Origin: Nitrospirota bacterium
Lineage (GTDB): Bacteria > Nitrospirota > Thermodesulfovibrionia > Thermodesulfovibrionales > UBA1546
Length of the DNA: 64,000 bases
Direction of reading: 5' to 3'
Assembly (NCBI GenBank): GCA_009773185.1
Contig: WPIF01000013.1
Location: 1 to 64,000 of the forward strand
Part shown: positions 1 to 8,419 of the stretch, piece after piece
How positions within the stretch are numbered: the first letter of the stretch is position 1
Layout of the letters: each line of letters opens with the position of its first letter
Notes under the pieces: generated by a model
Databases searched by the model: none
What the model was told of the DNA's origin: nothing
The model's input: only the letters and a program-made list of their open reading frames with translations
Made by a program: the position numbers and the translations under genes

Positions 1-24
1 TCTCCTTTTACGCGCATGTTTTTC

Positions 25-93
25 CGGTAACATGCATTATGAGTCAACGATTCCTTTTTATCCTTTACTTCGGTAACATTTATTGTGAGGCAA
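25..93. repeat. Two 23-bp imperfect direct repeats upstream of the first gene
   Basis: Positions 25-47 and 71-93 match at 19 of 23 positions (both begin CGGTAACAT and end in CAA) and are 46 bp apart. They lie about 45-110 bp before a possible -10 box TATAAT at 138-143. They could be regulator binding sites for the exported protein gene at 196; that role is inference. Confidence 0.55.
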
Positions 94-195
94 TTCGCAC
101 ACGCTGAATATCAATGATAGAAGAAGCCAGGCCATGTTATAATAGCGGAGGTTACCGATGGTAATCAAACACAATCCAAGCACAAGGAGATTTGA

Positions 196-498
196 ATGAA
201 ACTTATTTCAATTTTGTCAATTATGGCTTTAGTTCTTGCGGCCCTGTTTGCAGGACAGAATGTTTACGCAGATGCTGTTTTATCAGGAAAGGTTGTTGAA
301 ACAATGGACAGCGGCGGATACACATATGTCTGCCTTGAAAAGAAAGGGAAGAAAACATGGGTGGCTGTACCGCAGATGAAGGTAAAAAAGGGGCAGAACA
401 TGTCTTTTCAGCCCGGCACCGAGATGGTAAACTTCAAAAGCAAAACCCTCAACCGCACATTTGACAGAGTTATTTTTTCCGGCGGGGCGATAAAGTAA
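196..498 (+). CDS. Small exported NrfJ-like protein
   Basis: A 100-residue secreted protein. Residues 1-26 are a clear signal peptide with cleavage expected around VYA-DA. The mature domain is beta-rich (SGGYTYV, WVAVP, a final FSGG) and resembles the small OB-fold-like NrfJ family, which in related bacteria occurs with c-type cytochrome and nitrite-reduction genes; no cytochrome gene is next to it here. It has no haem or metal motif. The ATG is supported by AAGGAG six nt upstream, and a hairpin terminator follows, so it is probably a single-gene transcript. Family assignment is by general resemblance only; the secreted location is well supported. Confidence 0.6.
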   Translation: MKLISILSIMALVLAALFAGQNVYADAVLSGKVVETMDSGGYTYVCLEKKGKKTWVAVPQMKVKKGQNMSFQPGTEMVNFKSKTLNRTFDRVIFSGGAIK

Positions 499-512
499 CA
501 AAAGTAAAACTC

Positions 513-539
513 TAAAGGGGAAAAACATTTCCCCCTTTA
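513..539 (+). terminator. Intrinsic terminator after the NrfJ-like gene
   Basis: TAAAGGGG (513-520) pairs with CCCCTTTA (532-539), and the stem can be extended inward through GGGAAA/TTTCCC with one bulged C. It begins 14 nt after the stop codon. There is no long T run, so efficiency is uncertain. Confidence 0.6.
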
Positions 540-621
540 TCTCCGGAACCGCTTCATTTATCCTTCAGAGGATGTTTCCCTGCTTGTCTGTCCTGTTGCT
601 CCCTTATGTTAAAATATCAGG

Positions 622-3435
622 ATGTCTGAGAGAGAGCTTATAATTGAAGGGGCAAGGCAGAATAACCTCAAAAATATAACTCTCCGGCTTCCGCATGACA
701 AGGTAATTGCCGTAACCGGTGTTTCAGGCTCAGGGAAGTCATCCCTTGCCTTCGACACAATCTTTGCAGAAGGGCAGTGGAGGTTTATCGAGTCTCTTTC
801 AACCTATGCAAGGCTTTTCCTTGAAAAACTTGACAGGCCTGATGTTGACGCAATACATAACATAAGGCCTGCAATAGCCCTTGAGCAGAAAAATCCGGTA
901 AAAGGTTCCCGCTCAACAGTCGGCACGCTCACAGAGATATATGACCTTCTCAGGGTCCTTTATTCAAAGATATCCGCTCCGTTCTGCCCTCAATGCGGCA
1001 ACGAGATAAGAAAATGGGACCCCTCACAGGTAAAAGAAGAACTTATCGAAAAGTATAATGGGAAAAAGGCAATAATTATTTTCGCCTCTGAAGAACCAGT
1101 GGAGGCCCTTAAGCAGAAAGGATTTCACAGAGCATGGATAAATGAAGAGATAACAGAGCTGTCAGCTATCAGCTATCAGCTATCAGCTAATTCACTTGAA
1201 ATCGTCCTTGACAGGCTCCTTATCAAAGATGAGCCCCGGCTTTCTGATTCAATAGAGATAGCATGGAAAACCGGCAATGGGAAAATGAAGGTTATTATCA
1301 TGAATGGTGCTGAAAGCTCGCATCTGTCAGCTGTCAGTTTTTCTTCTGAGAATGTATGCGATAAGTGCAATATTGAACTTCCTGAGCCGTCGCCGCTGCT
1401 CTTCTCTTTTAACCATCCCGTTGGCGCATGCCCTGAGTGCAAGGGTTTCGGCAATACCCTAATATATGATGAAGACCTGATAATACCTGACAAACACCTT
1501 TCCCTTGCAGAAGGCGCAATAGCCATATGGGAAAAGCCCATAGCAAAATGGTGGAAAAGGCAGATGATTGCCGGAGCTAAGAAGTCAGCCATAGATATAA
1601 AGAAACCTTACATTGAGCTTTCGCAGGCTGAGCATGAGAAGCTTTTCAAAGGCACTCCTGATTTTTACGGCATAGATGATTTTTTCGAGGAACTTGAAAC
1701 AAAAAGGTATAAGCTCCATGTGAGGGTATTCCTCAGCAGGCACAGAAGGCCTGTGACGTGCCCGTCATGTAATGGCAAAAGGCTCGGGAAAGAGGCTTTG
1801 TCATACAAGATTTCCGGCCTGGATATTGCAGAGGCATGCGATTTGCCGGTATCAGGGCTTATAAAATTTTTCGGGGATGCTGACATATCTTCTTTTCAAA
1901 GAAACCTCGCAAAGGAACTCCTCAGGCAGATTAACCTTAAACTTCAATTCCTCAACAGGGTGGGGCTTGACTACCTTGGCCTTAACAGGCAGGGGAAGAC
2001 ACTCTCTGGAGGAGAGTATCAGAGGGTGAACCTTTCGAACCAGCTAAGTTCACTTCTTACAGGGACACTGTATGTCCTTGATGAACCTACTGTCGGGCTT
2101 CATCCAAGAGACACTGAGAGGATTGCAAAAATAATGGCAGAGCTTTCAGGGCTTGGGAATACAATAATAGTTGTCGAGCATGACAGAGATATAATCAACT
2201 CGGCTGACTGGATAGTAGAACTCGGCCCAGGAGGAGGGCATCAGGGAGGAGAGGTAGTATTCTCAGGGCCAAAGGATAAATTTATTAAGACTGATACGCT
2301 AACTGCAAAATATATAACTGGCATAGAAAGAGTAGATCATCAGACAAGAGACCGGGTATCAGGCGCCGGGTTCCGGAACAAAAGAAAACTCATCCTCTAT
2401 GGCGCTGAAGGGAATAACCTTAAATCAGTTGACCTTAAAATACCTGTTGAGACACTAACAACAGTCACAGGTGTTTCAGGCTCCGGAAAAAGCAGCCTTG
2501 TCGTAGAGACACTCTATGGAGCGCTTGCAAGGCATTTCAAACTCGAACCTGAATTCCCGCTGCCGTACAAGGCTATAGAAGGCACGGAATACATCAGGAA
2601 TGTAAAGCTCATAGACCAGGCCCCGACAGGCAAAAGCCCCCGTTCAAATGCAGTGACATATCTGAAAATATTTGACCCCATACGAAAGATTTTTTCGGAA
2701 CAGCATGAGGCAAAGGCATATGGCTACACCCCGGGTTTTTTCTCGTTCAATGTCACGGGAGGAAGGTGCGAGGCATGCAAGGGAGAGGGTTATCAGAAAA
2801 TGGAGATGTACTTTTTCGAAGACCTCTATATAAAATGCGAGGAGTGCAACGGAAAACGATATAAACCCGAGGCATTGAGAGTCACTTATCAGGGCAGGAA
2901 TATAAATGATGTCCTGAGCATGACAGTTGATGAGGCAGCAGATTTTTTTTCTGACGTGCCGCAGATACAGGGTAAGTTCTCCCTGATGAAGGATATAGGT
3001 CTCGGTTATATAAGGATTGGCCAGCCTGCAACAACATTCTCAGGGGGCGAGGCCCAGAGGCTTAAGATATGCGCGGAACTGTCTCAGATGGGAGGGAGCA
3101 GGAAGCAGAGAGCGGGGATTAGTAAAACCAGAACCCCAAACTCTAAGCCCGGCTGTTTGTATATTCTTGATGAGCCTACGGTAGGCCTTCATTTCAGTGA
3201 TGTGAAAGCCCTTCTTAATATTCTTCAAAGGCTCGTTGATGCCGGAAATAGTGTTCTTGTCATAGAGCATAACCTTGATGTTATTCAGGCATCTGACTGG
3301 ATTATTGATTTAGGGCCTGAGGGCGGGGATAAAGGCGGAAGGATTATATTCGAAGGTACACCGGAGCAGATAATCAAGGCCAGGGAATCGTATACAGGGA
3401 AATATCTGAAAGAATCGCTGAAATACCGGAAGTAA
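622..3435 (+). CDS. uvrA: UvrA-family excinuclease ABC subunit A
   Basis: DNA-damage recognition ATPase of nucleotide excision repair, 937 residues as usual for UvrA. It has two ABC ATPase halves: Walker A GVSGSGKS near residues 33-40 and again near 616, signature LSGGEYQR near 459 and FSGGEAQR near 803, each followed by a LDEPTVGLH Walker B. Cys pairs fit the zinc modules (CPQCG, CDKC, CPECKG, and CEACKG/CEECNG near 716-745). The first signature is less canonical than in housekeeping UvrA, so a paralogue is possible. Two low-complexity insertions encoded by heptamer arrays (residues about 179-190 and 825-842) sit in poorly conserved linkers. No Shine-Dalgarno is visible; TAAAAT at 610-615 lies six nt before the ATG, suggesting a leaderless mRNA. 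Confidence 0.93.
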   Translation: MSERELIIEGARQNNLKNITLRLPHDKVIAVTGVSGSGKSSLAFDTIFAEGQWRFIESLSTYARLFLEKLDRPDVDAIHNIRPAIALEQKNPVKGSRSTVGTLTEIYDLLRVLYSKISAPFCPQCGNEIRKWDPSQVKEELIEKYNGKKAIIIFASEEPVEALKQKGFHRAWINEEITELSAISYQLSANSLEIVLDRLLIKDEPRLSDSIEIAWKTGNGKMKVIIMNGAESSHLSAVSFSSENVCDKCNIELPEPSPLLFSFNHPVGACPECKGFGNTLIYDEDLIIPDKHLSLAEGAIAIWEKPIAKWWKRQMIAGAKKSAIDIKKPYIELSQAEHEKLFKGTPDFYGIDDFFEELETKRYKLHVRVFLSRHRRPVTCPSCNGKRLGKEALSYKISGLDIAEACDLPVSGLIKFFGDADISSFQRNLAKELLRQINLKLQFLNRVGLDYLGLNRQGKTLSGGEYQRVNLSNQLSSLLTGTLYVLDEPTVGLHPRDTERIAKIMAELSGLGNTIIVVEHDRDIINSADWIVELGPGGGHQGGEVVFSGPKDKFIKTDTLTAKYITGIERVDHQTRDRVSGAGFRNKRKLILYGAEGNNLKSVDLKIPVETLTTVTGVSGSGKSSLVVETLYGALARHFKLEPEFPLPYKAIEGTEYIRNVKLIDQAPTGKSPRSNAVTYLKIFDPIRKIFSEQHEAKAYGYTPGFFSFNVTGGRCEACKGEGYQKMEMYFFEDLYIKCEECNGKRYKPEALRVTYQGRNINDVLSMTVDEAADFFSDVPQIQGKFSLMKDIGLGYIRIGQPATTFSGGEAQRLKICAELSQMGGSRKQRAGISKTRTPNSKPGCLYILDEPTVGLHFSDVKALLNILQRLVDAGNSVLVIEHNLDVIQASDWIIDLGPEGGDKGGRIIFEGTPEQIIKARESYTGKYLKESLKYRK
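1157..1189 (+). repeat. Heptamer array (AGCTATC) inside uvrA
   Basis: Four full seven-nt units (AGCTGTC then three AGCTATC) plus a partial unit. It is translated in frame as [10 protein letters not shown] in the linker before the DRLLIKDE strand of UvrA. The same unit occurs in dxs. A two-unit CTGTCAG array occurs again at 1324-1337. Confidence 0.85.
3096..3145 (+). repeat. Two-block heptamer array inside uvrA
   Basis: Block one is GAGCAGG, AAGCAGA, GAGCGGG (3096-3116); after an 8-nt spacer block two is AAACCAG, AACCCCA, AACTCTA (3125-3145). It encodes a basic, low-complexity stretch between AELSQMG and LYILDEP, where UvrA proteins normally have a short loop between signature and Walker B. 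Confidence 0.7.
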
Positions 3436-3453
3436 TTACTGAAGATCAGATAA

Positions 3454-3495
3454 CTGTCTCCTGCGGCAAAAACCCTGCATCGCCGCAGGAGACAG
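3454..3495. terminator. Strong hairpin between convergent uvrA and the 51-residue gene
   Basis: A perfect 14-bp stem: CTGTCTCCTGCGGC at 3454-3467 against 3482-3495, with a 14-nt loop. It lies 18 nt after the uvrA stop and 6 nt beyond the end of the opposing small gene. Neither side has a strong T run; the position suggests a bidirectional terminator. Confidence 0.6.
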
Positions 3496-3501
3496 TAAAA
3501 A

Positions 3502-3657
3502 CTATCCTTCGCAACACACGCGTCTCATTCTTTTCTTCCCTGATGCTGAAACAGCCAGAACAACTTCGATCTTTTTACCGCAGTTGCTGCAGCAGGCTGC
3601 CCTGCTCTTTGACTCAGCCCTTGCTGATACGTCTGTCTTAGACTTTTTCTCCGCCAT
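3502..3657 (-). CDS. 51-residue Cys-rich basic protein
   Basis: A short reading frame with good signals: AAAGGAGG ends about six nt before the ATG at 3657, and translation ends at a TAG at 3502. The product starts MAEKKSKTDVSARAESK, is strongly basic, and carries ACCSNCGKK near residues 21-29 and VCCEG at the end. This gives five cysteines in a Cys-Cys-x2-Cys ... Cys-Cys pattern that could bind a metal such as zinc, with a short strand (KIEVVLAV) and basic turn between. It may be a tiny zinc-ribbon nucleic-acid binding protein. I do not recognise a named family; function is inference. It converges on uvrA and appears to be monocistronic. Confidence 0.65.
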   Translation of the reverse strand: MAEKKSKTDVSARAESKSRAACCSNCGKKIEVVLAVSASGKKRMRRVCCEG

Positions 3658-3937
3658 AACTACCTCCTTTCAAGTTTTAAAGTTATACGTTAAACGCACA
3701 AGATTTCCCGTTCACATTTACCCTGTTAAAGGCCGCAGGCCTCCAACAGGCTTTACTATGCGAAAGCTTCCAACTTATTTTTTACCTTGATTGGTAAAGC
3801 AAGCGCAGGCTGGCAAAGGCACTGCAGGAAACTTCACAAGACTTAATAATATAATCCAATTTTGGGAATGTTGTCAAGAAAACCTGTACGCATTCCGCGA
3901 TATCCCATAGCTCCTCTCATTTTTGTATAATACCTCT

Positions 3938-4915
3938 ATGCTCTCTTATATATCCAAAAGGCTACTCCTCATGCTTCCCCTGATATTCGGGATAACGCTC
4001 ATAACATTCATAGTCATCCACCTTGCCCCTGGAGGGCCTGTTGAAGTCCAGACAGAGATGTCATTGAAGACATCTGCGCAGGCCAGGGAGAACCTTAAAA
4101 AACTCTATGGCCTGGATAAGCCCTTGCATGTCCAGTATTTTGAATGGATTACGAGGTTTGCAAAACTTGATTTCGGAAAGTCATTTGTTGACGGCAGGAA
4201 AGTGTTCGACAAAATACTCGAAAGGATTCCGGTAACATTAACCATAAATGTCCTTTCGCTTTTGCTGATATTGATTATTGCAGTCCCTGTAGGGGTGCTC
4301 TCAGCAACAAGGCAGTATTCATTATTCGATAAAATCTCAACCGTATTTGTATTCATAGGTTTTTCAACACCTACATTCTGGCTTGCCTTGCTCCTCATGA
4401 TTCTCTTCGGAGTAACCCTCGGCCTATTGCCTATTTCAGGCATTCAGAGCATAGACGTATCAGAGATGGGGCGAATTGAGAGACTTGCTGACTGGATAAA
4501 GCACCTGATACTTCCTGTCGGGCTCTCTGCGTTCGGAGGCATAGCAGGCCTGAGCCGGTACAGCCGCTCGAGCATGCTTGAGGTTATAAGACAGGACTAC
4601 ATCAGGACAGCAAGGGCAAAGGGATTAAAAGAATCCGAGGTTGTATTCAGGCATGCCCTCAGAAATGCACTCATGCCTATAGTTACAATCCTCGGGCTTT
4701 CTGTGCCAGGCCTGATCGGCGGCGGAGTCATATTCGAGACAATTTTTGCAATACCGGGAATGGGGCAGCTTTTTTATTCATCAACAATGTCGCGGGATTA
4801 TCCGACAATTATGGGGATACTTGTCATCGGCGCGATTCTGACATTAGTGGGAAATCTAATCGCGGACATATCATATGCCCTGGTTGACCCGAGGATACGG
4901 GTGAAAAAAGTTTAA
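3938..4915 (+). CDS. Oligopeptide/nickel-type ABC transporter permease, DppB-like
   Basis: Inner-membrane permease of the peptide/opine/nickel ABC importer family, 325 residues. It has the usual six membrane segments, an N-terminal [12 protein letters not shown] helix, the conserved APGGP loop after it, and the EAA coupling motif [13 protein letters not shown] ... [11 protein letters not shown] that contacts the ATPase. A start at the TTG at 3923 is possible, but ATG 3938 matches the family's N-terminus. TATAAT at 3926-3931 lies six nt before it with no Shine-Dalgarno, suggesting a leaderless message. The next gene is the partner permease. No substrate-binding protein or ATPase gene is nearby, so these must come from elsewhere; substrate cannot be told. 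Confidence 0.9.
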   Translation: MLSYISKRLLLMLPLIFGITLITFIVIHLAPGGPVEVQTEMSLKTSAQARENLKKLYGLDKPLHVQYFEWITRFAKLDFGKSFVDGRKVFDKILERIPVTLTINVLSLLLILIIAVPVGVLSATRQYSLFDKISTVFVFIGFSTPTFWLALLLMILFGVTLGLLPISGIQSIDVSEMGRIERLADWIKHLILPVGLSAFGGIAGLSRYSRSSMLEVIRQDYIRTARAKGLKESEVVFRHALRNALMPIVTILGLSVPGLIGGGVIFETIFAIPGMGQLFYSSTMSRDYPTIMGILVIGAILTLVGNLIADISYALVDPRIRVKKV

Positions 4916-5763
4916 TGAGACTGCTCGGTGTTATAGCAAAAAGGTTTTCAAGAAACAGATTATCTGTCATAGGGGCGGCAACAGTTTTATGCCTGATAAC
5001 CATCTCCCTGCTCGCGCCTTTTATTGCGCCTTATGACCCTACAACAATTGATGTCCATAATGTGCTTTCCCCGCCGGACAAGTCCCACCCTCTGGGAACA
5101 GACGAGCTTGGAAGAGATGTTCTTTCAAGGATGATATGGGGGAGCAGGGTATCTCTAAAGGTAGGTTTTGTAGCTGTAGGGATTGCGATATTAATCGGAA
5201 TCATCATCGGCGCAATGGCGGGTTTTTATGGCGGAAAGGCAGACGCAGTGCTCATGAGGTTTGTTGATATCATGCTTGCATTTCCAACTTTTTTCCTGAT
5301 ACTCGCAGTAATCGCTATTCTTGAGCCGAGCATATTCACGATAATGATGGTTATAGGCATTACAGGGTGGATGGATGTTGCAAGGCTTGTAAGGGCTGAG
5401 TTTCTGACCCTTAAGGAGAGAGATTTCGTTACAGCAGCAAGGGCCCTCGGCGCAAATGACTTAAGGCTCATATTCAGGCACATGCTCCCCAATGCGCTTT
5501 CGCCTGTATTTGTAGCGGCAACATTCGGTATTGCAGGTGCGATCCTGACAGAATCAGGGCTTTCTTTTCTCGGCCTTGGAGTCCAGCCGCCCAATCCAAG
5601 CTGGGGTAATATCCTGACATCAGGAAAAGACAACATTGAGGTTGCATGGTGGCTTTCAGTATATCCGGGCCTGGCAATATTGATTACAGTCCTGAGTTAC
5701 AACCTTATCGGCGAGGGGTTGAGGGATGCACTTGACCCAAGGCTATGGGATATGGAAATATAG
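4915..5763 (+). CDS. Oligopeptide/nickel-type ABC transporter permease, DppC-like
   Basis: Second permease of the same importer, 282 residues, overlapping the preceding stop codon by one base (TAATG), so the two are translationally coupled. It shows the N-terminal OppC-type helix (RFSRNRLSVIGAA), the YDP...HPLGTDELGRDVLSR segment typical of DppC/OppC, and the EAA loop DFVTAARALGANDLRLIFRHMLPNAL. It ends at PRLWDMEI, a usual end for the family. It probably forms a heterodimer with the DppB-like protein. Six nt separate it from leuD, so leuD may be co-transcribed. Confidence 0.92.
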   Translation: MRLLGVIAKRFSRNRLSVIGAATVLCLITISLLAPFIAPYDPTTIDVHNVLSPPDKSHPLGTDELGRDVLSRMIWGSRVSLKVGFVAVGIAILIGIIIGAMAGFYGGKADAVLMRFVDIMLAFPTFFLILAVIAILEPSIFTIMMVIGITGWMDVARLVRAEFLTLKERDFVTAARALGANDLRLIFRHMLPNALSPVFVAATFGIAGAILTESGLSFLGLGVQPPNPSWGNILTSGKDNIEVAWWLSVYPGLAILITVLSYNLIGEGLRDALDPRLWDMEI

Positions 5764-5769
5764 ATAGCA

Positions 5770-6270
5770 ATGATAATCAAGGGCAAAAACTGGAAATTCG
5801 GAAATGATATTGACACTGACGCTATAATCCCTGCGCGTTATCTGAATACATCTGACCCGAAAGAACTTGCAAAACACATTATGGAAGATGCTGACAGGGA
5901 TTTCCCGTCCAAAGTAAAAATAGGCGATATTATTGTTGCAGGGAAAAATTTCGGCTGCGGCTCTTCAAGGGAGCATGCGCCTATAGCAATTAAGGCATCG
6001 GGGATCCAGGCTGTCATCGCAAGGAGCTTTGCAAGAATATTTTACAGAAACTCATTTAATATAGGCCTTCCCATTTTTGAATCTGAAGAAGCATCGGAAA
6101 AGATACAACAGGGTGATGAGATAGAGATTGATGCTGATAAGGGGCTTATAAAGAACATCACCAGAGGCGAATCCTATAAGGCCAATCCAATACCTCCGTT
6201 CATGCATGAACTCATTGCAGCAGGCGGGCTTGTTGAGTGGACAAAGAAGAAGCTCGCGGCAAAGAGTTAG
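5770..6270 (+). CDS. leuD: 3-isopropylmalate dehydratase small subunit
   Basis: Swivelling-domain subunit of the isopropylmalate isomerase of leucine synthesis, which pairs with the Fe-S subunit LeuC. The 166-residue length and motifs [16 protein letters not shown] and [15 protein letters not shown] are those of the short LeuD/HacB type found in archaea and many anaerobes. [11 protein letters not shown] is also conserved. A role in a related homoaconitase-type reaction cannot be excluded from sequence. No leuC is in the window. leuB lies 2.8 kb downstream, separated from leuD by toxin-like genes, suggesting the leucine cluster has been interrupted. No clear Shine-Dalgarno; it follows dppC by six nt. 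Confidence 0.9.
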   Translation: MIIKGKNWKFGNDIDTDAIIPARYLNTSDPKELAKHIMEDADRDFPSKVKIGDIIVAGKNFGCGSSREHAPIAIKASGIQAVIARSFARIFYRNSFNIGLPIFESEEASEKIQQGDEIEIDADKGLIKNITRGESYKANPIPPFMHELIAAGGLVEWTKKKLAAKS

Positions 6271-6339
6271 CTGTCAAAAACTCTCTACAGAAACTTCCAC
6301 TGGATAACCTCATGAGCTTTCCTCTTGTAGTATCTGATA

Positions 6340-6371
6340 TGCTAAAATACGCTTAAAAGAAGGCTTAAGCG
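6340..6371 (+). promoter_or_regulatory. Extended -10 and operator-like palindrome before the TumE-type pair
   Basis: TGCTAAAAT at 6340-6348 is an extended -10 box. Immediately downstream CGCTTAA (6350-6356) and TTAAGCG (6365-6371) form a perfect inverted repeat, followed by AAAGGGG and the ATG at 6387. A palindrome between promoter and start is a typical autoregulatory site of toxin-antitoxin operons; the binding protein is inferred. Confidence 0.5.
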
Positions 6372-6386
6372 AAAGGGGTGAAAAAA

Positions 6387-6662
6387 ATGACAAGATTAGT
6401 CGTGGAAACAAATGATAATTGGACGAAGAAGAAGATAGCTGGCGCTATTCATACCGAAACTGATTTGCTCAGAAAGGCAGTCCAGAGAACTCAATCTAAA
6501 TTGCAGGAATTTGAGAATAAATACGGAAAGTTCGATAGAGATTCCCTCTATGGCAAAGTGGATGACATGGAGCTTGTCGAATGGGAAGGCGAACTCGAGA
6601 CACTGAAAAGATTAAAGACAAACCTGAAATCTCTTGAGGAAATAACTTTTGAATATAAGTGA
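6387..6662 (+). CDS. Putative antitoxin partner of a TumE-type toxin
   Basis: A 91-residue, highly charged, mostly helical protein (NWTKKKIAGAIHTE, then a long coiled-coil-like stretch to about residue 85). I recognise no named domain. ATG 6387 is preferred over GTG 6378 because it has AAAGGGG 8 nt upstream. It overlaps the next gene by 14 nt, the arrangement of toxin-antitoxin pairs, and has a palindrome at its promoter. Role as antitoxin is inferred from context only. Confidence 0.55.
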   Translation: MTRLVVETNDNWTKKKIAGAIHTETDLLRKAVQRTQSKLQEFENKYGKFDRDSLYGKVDDMELVEWEGELETLKRLKTNLKSLEEITFEYK

Positions 6663-7041
6663 TTATATTGCAGAATTAGAAGCTCTCATTAATTCCTCCA
6701 AAATAGTATCTTCATACAATTTAACCATTGACCGTAAAACAGCAGATATTGCCTTTGTCTCAGGAAAGATTGACTTCAGGGACGGGACAATACTTGATTT
6801 CAAAGAGTTTATAGAAGAATCCGAAGGCAGCATAGAAAAATATAAATATGGCTATAATTACCGTAAAGGGTCGGATAGTATTTTCAGATATGACAATGCC
6901 CCTGATCCATCTGCAAAAGGCATAAAAACATTTCCATATCACAAGCATCTACAAGATAAAACCATTGCCGAATCCAGCCATGTCAAGTTATCCGATGTCC
7001 TTAGCGAGATAGAAGAACTGTTTATTCCGGATAGTGGATAA
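6649..7041 (+). CDS. TumE-family (DUF6516) toxin-like protein
   Basis: A 130-residue protein resembling the TumE/DUF6516 family. It has an N-terminal helix (ISDYIAELEALI), a beta hairpin (DFRDGTILDFKEF), a KYGYNY tract, and the conserved RYDN...FPYHKHL segment with two close histidines near the C-terminus. Members are paired with small antitoxins, and this gene overlaps its upstream partner by 14 nt using a TTG start. The toxic activity of this family is poorly defined; a nuclease-like role is only a guess. It opens a toxin-rich island between leuD and leuB. Confidence 0.6.
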   Translation: MNISDYIAELEALINSSKIVSSYNLTIDRKTADIAFVSGKIDFRDGTILDFKEFIEESEGSIEKYKYGYNYRKGSDSIFRYDNAPDPSAKGIKTFPYHKHLQDKTIAESSHVKLSDVLSEIEELFIPDSG

Positions 7042-7150
7042 ATGAAAACACTGACTGAAAATTTCTGGATAACCTCAGGCATCTTTTCAAGCCATTATCT
7101 CTTCGAACGCTGCCGCAGATTGTTTATAAATTGTATAGATTGATGGAAGA

Positions 7151-7174
7151 GGAGATTGGGATTGTGGAGGGGAG
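7151..7174 (+). repeat. Leader repeat, copy 1
   Basis: A 24-bp stretch ending in GGAGGGGAG directly before the DUF2971 start codon. It matches positions 8044-8067 at 22 of 24 positions, where it precedes the Fic locus. It supplies the Shine-Dalgarno of the DUF2971 gene. Confidence 0.6.
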
Positions 7175-7180
7175 CTAAAA

Positions 7181-8002
7181 ATGGTTAATCCTTCGAGATT
7201 CTTATACAGATATTACAGTAATTTCGAATATATCTTAGATACTGTAATCAATAGGCGGATTTATTTCCTCTCACAGGAGGAGCTTAATGACCCTTTCGAT
7301 TGTCGTCTAAAATTTTCCTTACTTCACTGCAAGAAAGACCCGGAGGACGATTGGAAATCGTATCTATTTTATCTCGCAAAATGCGAATATAATGGAATTT
7401 CGGATGAAGAAACACGCAAACATGTAGACGCAGCGATTAACAAAAAATTGCATAAGGATAATAACTGGTTGATAAACAGTGACAAATCTATTAAAGACAG
7501 CCATAATGAGTGCCTAAACAGTTTTCGTATCTGCTCTTTTTCTAAATCTCCAAGAAATCAGATGATGTGGGCTCATTATGCTGATGACCACAAAGGGATG
7601 GTTTTGCAATTTAGATCGTCATATTTTCGTGACGATGCTTCTGGAGACTTTAGAGGATTTGATATAGATTATTATGAACAACCTATTCCTCTAAAAAAAT
7701 ATGTGGACGCTATTAAAAATACATCAGAAGGCGACAAGACTGCCTATGCGCGATTGATATGGTGTTCTAAATCAGACGAATGGAGTGGTGAGGATGAAGT
7801 AAGATTGTTCTCAACAAAAAAATATATGAGCTACCCTGAAGAAATTCTTACAGGTATTTCGATTGGAAGTGAATGTCCTTCTCACAGGATAGATTTGCTG
7901 CTAAAATCAATATCCTCATGGAAAAAGAAACCAAAGGTTTTCAAAGAAGCACCTGAGCGATCATCGTTGATAAAAATATATTTCAGTTTACTTGCTAAAT
8001 GA
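7181..8002 (+). CDS. DUF2971 domain protein
   Basis: A 273-residue cytosolic protein of the DUF2971 family. Diagnostic pieces are FLYRYYSN near the start, the RRIYFLSQEELNDPFDC motif near residues 27-43, SFSKSPRNQMMWAHYADDHKGM near 125-145, and a late EVRLF. Its function is unknown; members are frequent in accessory and defence-like regions. ATG 7181 has GGAGGGGAG six nt upstream. It stands between the TumE-type pair and the Fic locus and shares a 24-bp leader with the latter, suggesting the two arrived or are regulated together. Confidence 0.8.
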   Translation: MVNPSRFLYRYYSNFEYILDTVINRRIYFLSQEELNDPFDCRLKFSLLHCKKDPEDDWKSYLFYLAKCEYNGISDEETRKHVDAAINKKLHKDNNWLINSDKSIKDSHNECLNSFRICSFSKSPRNQMMWAHYADDHKGMVLQFRSSYFRDDASGDFRGFDIDYYEQPIPLKKYVDAIKNTSEGDKTAYARLIWCSKSDEWSGEDEVRLFSTKKYMSYPEEILTGISIGSECPSHRIDLLLKSISSWKKKPKVFKEAPERSSLIKIYFSLLAK

Positions 8003-8043
8003 CATGCTTTTTATGCGTATAGCACGGCCTCGCTCTGAGGGCG

Positions 8044-8067
8044 GGAGATTGAGATTGTGGAGGGGAA
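8044..8067 (+). repeat. Leader repeat, copy 2
   Basis: Second copy (22 of 24 identical) of the sequence at 7151-7174. Here the GGAGGGG is not followed by a start codon within 12 nt; the next ATGs are at 8090 and 8133. Confidence 0.6.
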
Positions 8068-8132
8068 AGGGTAAATCGAGGCTATTGCAATGAAAACTAA
8101 TAAATGTCAAAATAAAAGCAAGGAAGAAAAAA

Positions 8133-8351
8133 ATGACAAAGGCAAAGATAAAAAAATCTCAGAAAAGCACAATCGAGCAGTGGGCGATGCTTTCGCCGGA
8201 GGAAAAAAGAAAACTGTATCTGGAAAGCATTCCCGCACACGTAAGCGCGTCTATGGCGTTCGAGGGCGAGCACGTAAGCCTGAAGATGCTGAAAGAATAT
8301 CTGAAGAGCCTGCGGACTATTCCCCAGCCAGACGTTACACACGCTATATAG
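8133..8351 (+). CDS. Fic inhibitory antitoxin (class I-like), possibly N-terminus of a frameshifted Fic
   Basis: A 72-residue frame starting at ATG 8133 after AAGGAAG. Residues about 40-45 (SMAFEG) fit the Fic inhibitory motif (S/T)xxxE(G/N), whose Glu blocks ATP binding in the Fic active site, and flanking residues form amphipathic helices (LSPEEKRKLYLESI, LKMLKEYLKSL). The Fic catalytic domain follows in another frame. Either these are separate overlapping antitoxin and toxin genes, as in VbhA/VbhT, or one class II Fic gene has suffered a frameshift near 8300-8400. The other frame over this stretch is low-complexity and basic, so this frame is the natural one here. Confidence 0.65.
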   Translation: MTKAKIKKSQKSTIEQWAMLSPEEKRKLYLESIPAHVSASMAFEGEHVSLKMLKEYLKSLRTIPQPDVTHAI

Positions 8352-8419
8352 AGTCAAGCCTCGGCATCAAATCCTATTCTGAACTTGCGCCTCACCTTGC
8401 CAAAGGAGTAGAGCGAGTA

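Noticed and set aside
3584-3790. 68-residue plus-strand frame opposite the Cys-rich gene
   Set aside because: It has no Shine-Dalgarno and is the complement of the better-supported minus-strand gene.
8090-8350. N-terminal 88 residues of the long Fic frame
   Set aside because: Low-complexity basic sequence that coincides with a natural-looking antitoxin frame; treated as a shadow.
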